Below, in pieces: positions 63,943-64,000 of a stretch of 64,000 bases of DNA. A program made the position numbers and the translations under genes. Below the pieces are notes generated by a model that saw only the letters and a program-made list of their open reading frames with translations, made no database searches and was not told the DNA's origin. Position 1 is the stretch's first letter; each line of letters opens with the position of its first letter. The stretch is from JBLNDJ01 sp050261515 (GTDB lineage: Bacteria > Acidobacteriota > Terriglobia > Bryobacterales > Bryobacteraceae), in assembly GCA_050261515.1 (NCBI GenBank), contig JBLNDJ010000052.1, positions 100,784 to 164,783 on the forward strand, read 5' to 3'.

Positions 63943-64000
63943 ATTGAATGGGAGGTGTCAGGTGCCAGGCGGGTGGTGGCTAAAGTATAGCCCGGAGTTC

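Noticed and set aside
63853..64000. Start of another gene upstream of the MFS start
   Set aside because: The in-frame extension to 63912 crosses the repeat element and has no ribosome-binding site; no other coding pattern is seen up to the window end.

Overview
The window is about 64 kb of high-GC, gene-dense bacterial chromosome. I see no rRNA, tRNA, CRISPR, phage or insertion-sequence genes. The gene content points to an Acidobacteriota member, probably of the Solibacter/Bryobacter type. The pointers are a duplicated-domain MacB/FtsX orphan permease, two tandem VWFA-related proteins, an Oar-like TonB-dependent receptor with an N-terminal carboxypeptidase-regulatory domain, DUF1080 (3-keto-disaccharide hydrolase-like) proteins, four Gfo/Idh/MocA oxidoreductases (three with a Tat-type or no leader as described below) and many TPR proteins. 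This is inference from families; there is no marker RNA gene to confirm it.

Layout. 1-6.0 kb: TPR fragment and DUF1080 protein, then msrB, a PQQ-type sugar dehydrogenase and a free-methionine-sulfoxide-reductase-like GAF protein, then a DUF4832 protein and a URO-D-type methyltransferase. 6.0-12.1 kb: ECF sigma factor, AsmA protein, glycine-zipper lipoprotein and a tandem pair of VWA proteins. 12.1-17.1 kb: tesA divergent from ybbA-ybbP, then a diadenylate cyclase fused to a YbbR domain. 17.2-31.2 kb: carbohydrate-type accessory genes (Gfo/Idh plus TIM-barrel isomerase, a DUF1080-PHP fusion, a degenerate receiver, a 988-residue secreted protein, a VOC protein, an M19 dipeptidase, a tandem pair of unrecognised paralogues, malQ and a PIG-L deacetylase). 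31.1-36.8 kb: a tightly packed five-gene minus-strand run (Gfo/Idh, HAMP-PP2C phosphatase, nnr, tsaE, YdjM-like). 36.8-37.0 kb: a palindromic array of 22 heptamers. 37.0-41.0 kb: two TPR proteins, rnc and a PmoA-like protein. 41-43.2 kb: flbD-motA-motB and a divergent 71-residue small gene. 43-49.3 kb: MerR regulator, AspT/YidE-type transporter, rlmB, asparaginase, DUF72 and patatin. 49.3-52.1 kb: hrcA-grpE-dnaJ without dnaK. 52.4-64 kb: TonB receptor, TPR protein, DinB-like protein, Gfo/Idh, a frameshifted duplicated permease, an ABC ATPase and an MFS transporter.

The most interesting signals are non-coding. (1) Back-to-back sequences matching the flagellar sigma-28 promoter (TCAAGTTT-N11-GCCGATAA leftward, TAAAGTTC-N10-GCCGATAA rightward) lie between flbD-motA-motB and the unrecognised 71-residue gene, which makes that gene a candidate new flagellar-regulon member. 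(2) A 199-bp element has five heptamers, a 10-bp spacer and 22 inverted heptamers in perfect register; three more copies of the unit form the stop codon of a gene 21 kb away. (3) At least ten first genes of transcription units have a -10-like hexamer (TATAAT, TACAAT, TAGAAT and similar) 5-10 bases before the start codon and mostly no Shine-Dalgarno sequence, which suggests widespread leaderless transcription. I used this to choose several starts.
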